This document shows, one piece after another, positions 59,931 to 64,000 of a DNA stretch of 64,000 nt. Origin of the DNA: Pempheris klunzingeri (taxonomy: Eukaryota; Chordata; Actinopteri; Acropomatiformes; Pempheridae); NCBI RefSeq assembly GCF_042242105.1, contig NC_092012.1, forward strand, positions 1,989,470-2,053,469. Reading direction: 5' to 3'. The position numbers and the translations under genes were made by a program. Under the pieces are notes generated by a model, which ran no database searches, was not told the origin of the DNA, and saw only the letters and a list, made by a program, of their open reading frames with translations. How positions within the stretch are numbered: the stretch's first letter is position 1; each line of letters begins with the position of its first letter.

Positions 59931-60194
59931 CCCTTTAATGCCTGAACCATGAAAACATTTTTTGGAAACTGGAGTGTTTATTGAACCCTCTGACAAATTA
60001 CTTAAGTTTAATAGAATTTAATTGGGTTTTTTTTTGCTGCATCCGGCATTTTTGTGCAATTTATTGCTCACAGTCTGTTTATCTCCAACAAACAAAAACA
60101 TATAAAACCCAGATGAAGTACAAAAATACCACTCTGATGATGGAGAGGTCCCAAAAACTCATCTATCAACTATGATACACTTGGCGTTAACGGG
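59931..60194. mobile_element. Short TTAA-flanked inverted-repeat element (MITE), E/F spacer
   Basis: TTAA at 59927-59930 and 60195-60198. The ends CCCTTTAATGCC and CCCGTTAACGCC (right end complemented) match at about 9 of 12 positions. 264 bp, no ORF. The imperfect ends make this less certain than 41778..42160. Confidence 0.45.
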
Positions 60195-61900
60195 TTAAGA
60201 GCAGCGTTCTGCTTTCGATCCCAATATTGTTCCCACCAACTGCTCTGATTTTGTAGAAGCTGGCTAAAATAAAGCGGAGACGGCAAATGTGTGAGATGAT
60301 TGTTGCTGAAAGAACTAAACCAAAGGTGCAAACCTAAAAGACCGATAACCTGCACTCCTCCTTTGGCACTGCCTAAACATGCATACTCAGGTGTTTGTAA
60401 ATGTTATTTCATGCTCCTTTCTTGGATCTTGTTCACAAATAGGGTTTCATTACATTACAATGTACATTTATAACACAATAACTCAAAGGCAGACGATGAG
60501 ATAATGAGCCGCTCAGCAGCTTTTGTTCAGCTCTGTGTCGTCGGTTTGTTTTTGTATTTGCTGATTTTGCTTATATGGAACTGTTTTGTGTATTGATATG
60601 AGCAGGTTTACTGTTTACCATATCAGTTTAGCGTATTAGCATGCTAATATTGCTAATTAGCTCCCAAACACAGCAGAGGAGAAGCCTAAAGGTTGAGCTG
60701 ATGGTGCACAGGTTGAACTATAATCATGATGAATGCTGTGTATTGTTGTCACAGCTCTCGGGGGCGGAGCTGCTGCTGGACCAACCAGTCGTCACCTCGG
60801 ACTGTAGAATGTATTGTTCCTGTTCTCTTTCAGGGCGAGCCGTGTTGCGGGAAACACTCACTGTGCCCCTCCTCCTATGCACCTGCAGGTTGACAGTAAA
60901 TGCATCAGCTTTGTGCTATAATCTCTGCAGTAAATCTGCCAAGACAAACAACATGTAAACACAACTGAGTATCGGCTGTTCATAAGGCAGCATGTGTTTT
61001 GCTTGCTGATGACTTCCAGTAGACACTTACTGATGACTGGAAGGACGAGTGCTGTGATATTCCAAAAGTGTTGAAGACATTTGGGGCATTCCTGTTCGGT
61101 TTTTCCCACACACACGGTCAGATGACCCAGTTGGAGCACAGCTACTGCTGGAAGATTAATAACCGTGTTAGAGAAGATCATGTTCTTTGATTAAAAGTTA
61201 AAGGTGCAGGCCTGTGTACAGCTCCCAAGGTGCATTTCAGCCAGAAACATCCAATTACTAAGTCTCAAATTCAGCTATGTCAACCCAAGGCTAGAGATTC
61301 TATCTTTGAGAGGATTGCCGATACAGTCTGCAGGTTTTATTACTCTTCTTTTCGATTCTGCATCATTGTTTTTAAATGAATGTGTTTTGGATTCATTACA
61401 GCTCTGCTTTCGTACCTCTTCTCCATAGCAGTGTTGGCCGAGGCTCGTGATGACTGTGGTATCTAGAGCCGTCCGCCATGACGGTCAGACGTAACTGTCC
61501 AAATAATTAAAAGTGATCATGTTATGGTCGTAACATAAACCTGATCAGATAGTTACACTATTGTACATCCATATAAAACTCTGTTAAGAAAAAAATGACT
61601 CAAACAAGACATGTGCACAATCAGATTTTAATATTATTCACTCACTGATATTCTGCTGCTTAAATGTGACATAATCTATCATTATTTAATCTATAAACTG
61701 ATTAACTGATACTGATAAACTGTAAATCACATGTGAGAACAGAAATATGAACTTCCTCATTCACACAGCGCTTCCTGACTGGAACAGATGCATGTCAAAA
61801 GACAATGAAAGAACAATTTTAAAGTCTGAAATGAGATACAAAAGCAAAGCTGTGGATTATCTTCCACCTCCTGAGCGGCTAAACGACGCCTCTCCTGGCC

Positions 61901-64000
61901 TCAGTCGATCTCAGCGCTCGGCAGCAGCTGGTATTTGGCTCTGGACCTCCTGGAGTGGTAGATCACCGCTGCGAACGCCAGGAGGAAGCAAGCAATGAGC
62001 ATCAGGTTGACGCTGAGGTTCAGGCTCAGGCCCGGCGCTGGAAGGGAGACGCAGATAGAAACGTATCAGTGTGATTAATTTAATAATTAGAGGGAACAAT
62101 TATCTTACATTCACTTAATTTCATCAATTCTTCTCTAAATGAAAAGTTAATTATCCTCTTATCTCAAGAGAGACCGTGTTTACCTTGAGAAAATGGCCGT
62201 ATTATCCCGAGATAATGATTATTTCTGATCATATCTTGTCTGATTTGATCATCTGTTCAATCATTACTGACTACGCAGGCTTTAAGTGCGTTGTGTGTTT
62301 CTGCTGGAGATCACATTCAAAACAGTCTTCCTCACATGAGGGGGCTTTAAAAGTTACCCCGTGGAGCTTCTGACCACTCGTAGCTGACCGACAGTTTGCC
62401 TGTAATTTGCCACCAAATGTAGCAAAGCGCCGAAAAAAAAGACGGCGAAGAAAAAGAGTGCGAGTAAAGAAACACGGATGTGAACAAGTAGGATTTAAAA
62501 CACGCACTCAGTCTGATTGTTAGACCTCTGGGACAGTTTGGTGTGGTGAGAAACAGAACTTTAGTTTGAAGATTACAGGATGATTAACTTACACACTGAC
62601 AAGTTAAGCTGCATAATCACACACAGTCCTGGGTGCCAGCTGTGTGTGTGGTTTTGTTCCTGAGGCCACTGTACTTACCTCTTTGTTACATAACACGTGC
62701 CTGGTGGTGTCTGATGCTGCAGGACGGCTATGGATGGGCCACTGTACATCCGTAAATGAATGTAAATGAACTGTTCACGTGTGCTCATGTTTGCACGTCT
62801 GCCGCCTCAACTTTAGGGACAAATAGAATATTTTGAACTTGACCTTGAACAGACGTGTGCTTACTGTGTATGTACCTACGCTCTGGAGGTGGAGCCGAAT
62901 CCAAAATAAATAATTTTTATTCGTAAAGAGAAAATAAAACATGTCAAACAACCGTGCGTAGGTCAGGAACTGTTCGCCTAGCAAGGTTAAATCACTGTCT
63001 CTGTTTTCTATGAACATCTGGCTGCCGTCCACGTTCAGGGAGACTTGGTATGGAAGCCCAGCTGCCACAGTACTTTATTGAACATTAACATCAACACTTG
63101 CTAAACTAGAAGTGTAATAAAAACAAAACCAGGATTGGTACGCCTACTTCCACTTGTACTCACGGACAGTGGGCTCTCTGCACACCCAGAACACACTCAC
63201 CTTGGCTGTCAGAAGTTTTAACCAGGTGCAAAGGCCCCTGGGAAATGGAGTGGCTGGACGTTTGGGCCACAGCTTCTCTCCTGCGGCGATGGTGCCCCGA
63301 TGGGATGCAGCCCTGAGAGCATCTGGTCCCGGGAATGCCGATCTCACACAGGATGACTGAGCAGGTGATGTACACCTGCAGACACACGGAGGGAAAAACT
63401 CTCTTGACAGAAAGTGAGGACACTCTGTGGCTTCCCATCATGTCAGAGAAACATAATTATGTTCTTTTTAAGTTCTATTTTTTCTTATGTGATGACTTCT
63501 GGTGTTGGAGTCGGTGTAATTTCAAGCTTTTCCTGAAAAGGCAGTTCTGAAAATAGAGTTTCGCTTGATGTCGTACTTCATGCACTCTCCAGTAAGTGTT
63601 TGTTGTTGTTCCTCGTCTCGTCACTCTCTGACAGCTGTCCTGGTTCGCCCTTCTTCTCCTTCATCGCGTTTATTAGCTCAGTACTCCTGAACGCCCAGAA
63701 AATGTCGGGTAACGACTCACCAAAATATTTCCTGTGACAGCCGTCAATATCAAATTCACGCCCACATTCACTCAAATCATGCGGGCCTTCGTTTTGGCTC
63801 GTGCCTGCCGTCAGAGGAGTCACTGCCTTTGCCAAGACAAACGAGTCCAAGTTCATAACAATGATCTAGAAAAATATTACCTTTATTTCATTTAATAAAA
63901 ATAAATAAGTGGATTAAGTGATCAAAGCTGGAGCCACAGTCACTACTGTTAAACCTGGTTGTCAATCAAAAACCAAACTGATCAGGCATCAAATGCCAGA
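61901..64000 (-). CDS. ZP-domain membrane protein, copy F (3' end only)
   Basis: Two exons are visible: 63201..63375 and 61901..62037 (stop TGA at 61901). Both have exactly the lengths of their counterparts in copy E (175 and 137 bp) and the same phases. The first reads VYITCSVILCEIGIPGTRCS with QGC and the furin-type site RRRREA. The second gives a hydrophobic segment (NLMLIACFLLAFAAVIYH) and tail SRRSRAKYQLLPSAEID. The next exon upstream was not found between 63376 and 64000, so it probably lies beyond the window. The intron between the two exons is over 1.1 kb, much longer than in E. Confidence 0.75.
63376..64000. other. Upstream intron of copy F with an unassigned open stretch
   Basis: A 92-codon minus-strand frame (63578..63856, MNLDSFVLAKAVTPLTAGTS) has a fairly protein-like composition (CGREFDIDGCHRKYF). 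I do not recognise it. It does not resemble the ZP family and could be a transposon remnant. Confidence 0.25.

Larger units (their letters stand above)
58380..61900. other. E/F spacer, no gene seen
   Basis: It holds L2-like 3' tail text on the minus strand (58867..58960), a minus-strand copy of the fish repeat TTTCTTCC-type block (59268..59342), an (AT)n run (59645..59675) and a short TTAA-flanked element (59931..60194). Open stretches near 60641 and 60858 have no recognisable domain. Confidence 0.45.

Noticed and set aside
62775..63068. 97-codon minus-strand frame between the two exons of copy F
   Set aside because: No domain or splice sites matching the family; the second half is A/T-rich low-complexity text. 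Probably a chance frame in an intron.

Overview
The window looks like the nuclear genome of a ray-finned (teleost) fish. It has small exons with clean GT/AG splice sites, a Rex3 LINE that contains the sequences used as universal Rex3 PCR primer sites, Tc1-like and TTAA-flanked (piggyBac-type) DNA transposons, L2-like LINE tails and an endogenous retrovirus fragment. There are no operons, and I saw no tRNA or rRNA genes.

The backbone is a head-to-tail tandem array of at least six related genes (A to F from left to right), all on the minus strand. They encode secreted or membrane-anchored zona pellucida (ZP) domain proteins. Copies D (42512 to 34547) and E (58292 to 51665) can be read completely: signal peptide, short Cys-rich N-terminal exons, a basic cleavage site followed by a mucin-like Thr/Pro linker, a paired beta-sandwich-like region, a ten-cysteine ZP module, a dibasic cleavage site, one transmembrane helix and a short tail ending near YQPLP. 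With the splice sites I chose, D totals exactly 933 codons and E exactly 900 codons including stops, with matching phases at every junction. F is cut by the right edge and A by the left edge.

A, B and C keep open ZP-module exons but have lost or damaged 5' halves. In all three an endogenous retrovirus fragment on the plus strand (one LTR-like block, a leader and broken gag) starts at the same junction just upstream of the first ZP exon, so it arrived before the A/B/C duplications. In A and B a Tc1-like element with long inverted repeats sits inside that retrovirus; C still has the empty site. B and C carry exon 1 with a shared 1-base frameshift and exon 2 shortened or broken, next to an internally deleted L2-like LINE. 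A has no exon 1 or 2.

The spacers between A/B, B/C and C/D hold a 26-27 bp minisatellite that differs in copy number between units. In A and B a truncated Rex3 element directly abuts it. Upstream of D are a relic exon of the same family, L2-like remnants, and a 3.8 kb TTAA-flanked element with piggyBac-like transposase traces, two perfect palindromes and six 364-bp tandem repeats. Two short TTAA-flanked inverted-repeat elements (about 383 and 264 bp) look like MITEs.

The most unusual protein feature is the linker of D: seven Trp-Trp-Trp-Trp blocks embedded in a Thr/Pro-rich mucin-like domain. The paralogue E has a plain Thr/Val/Pro linker in the same exon.
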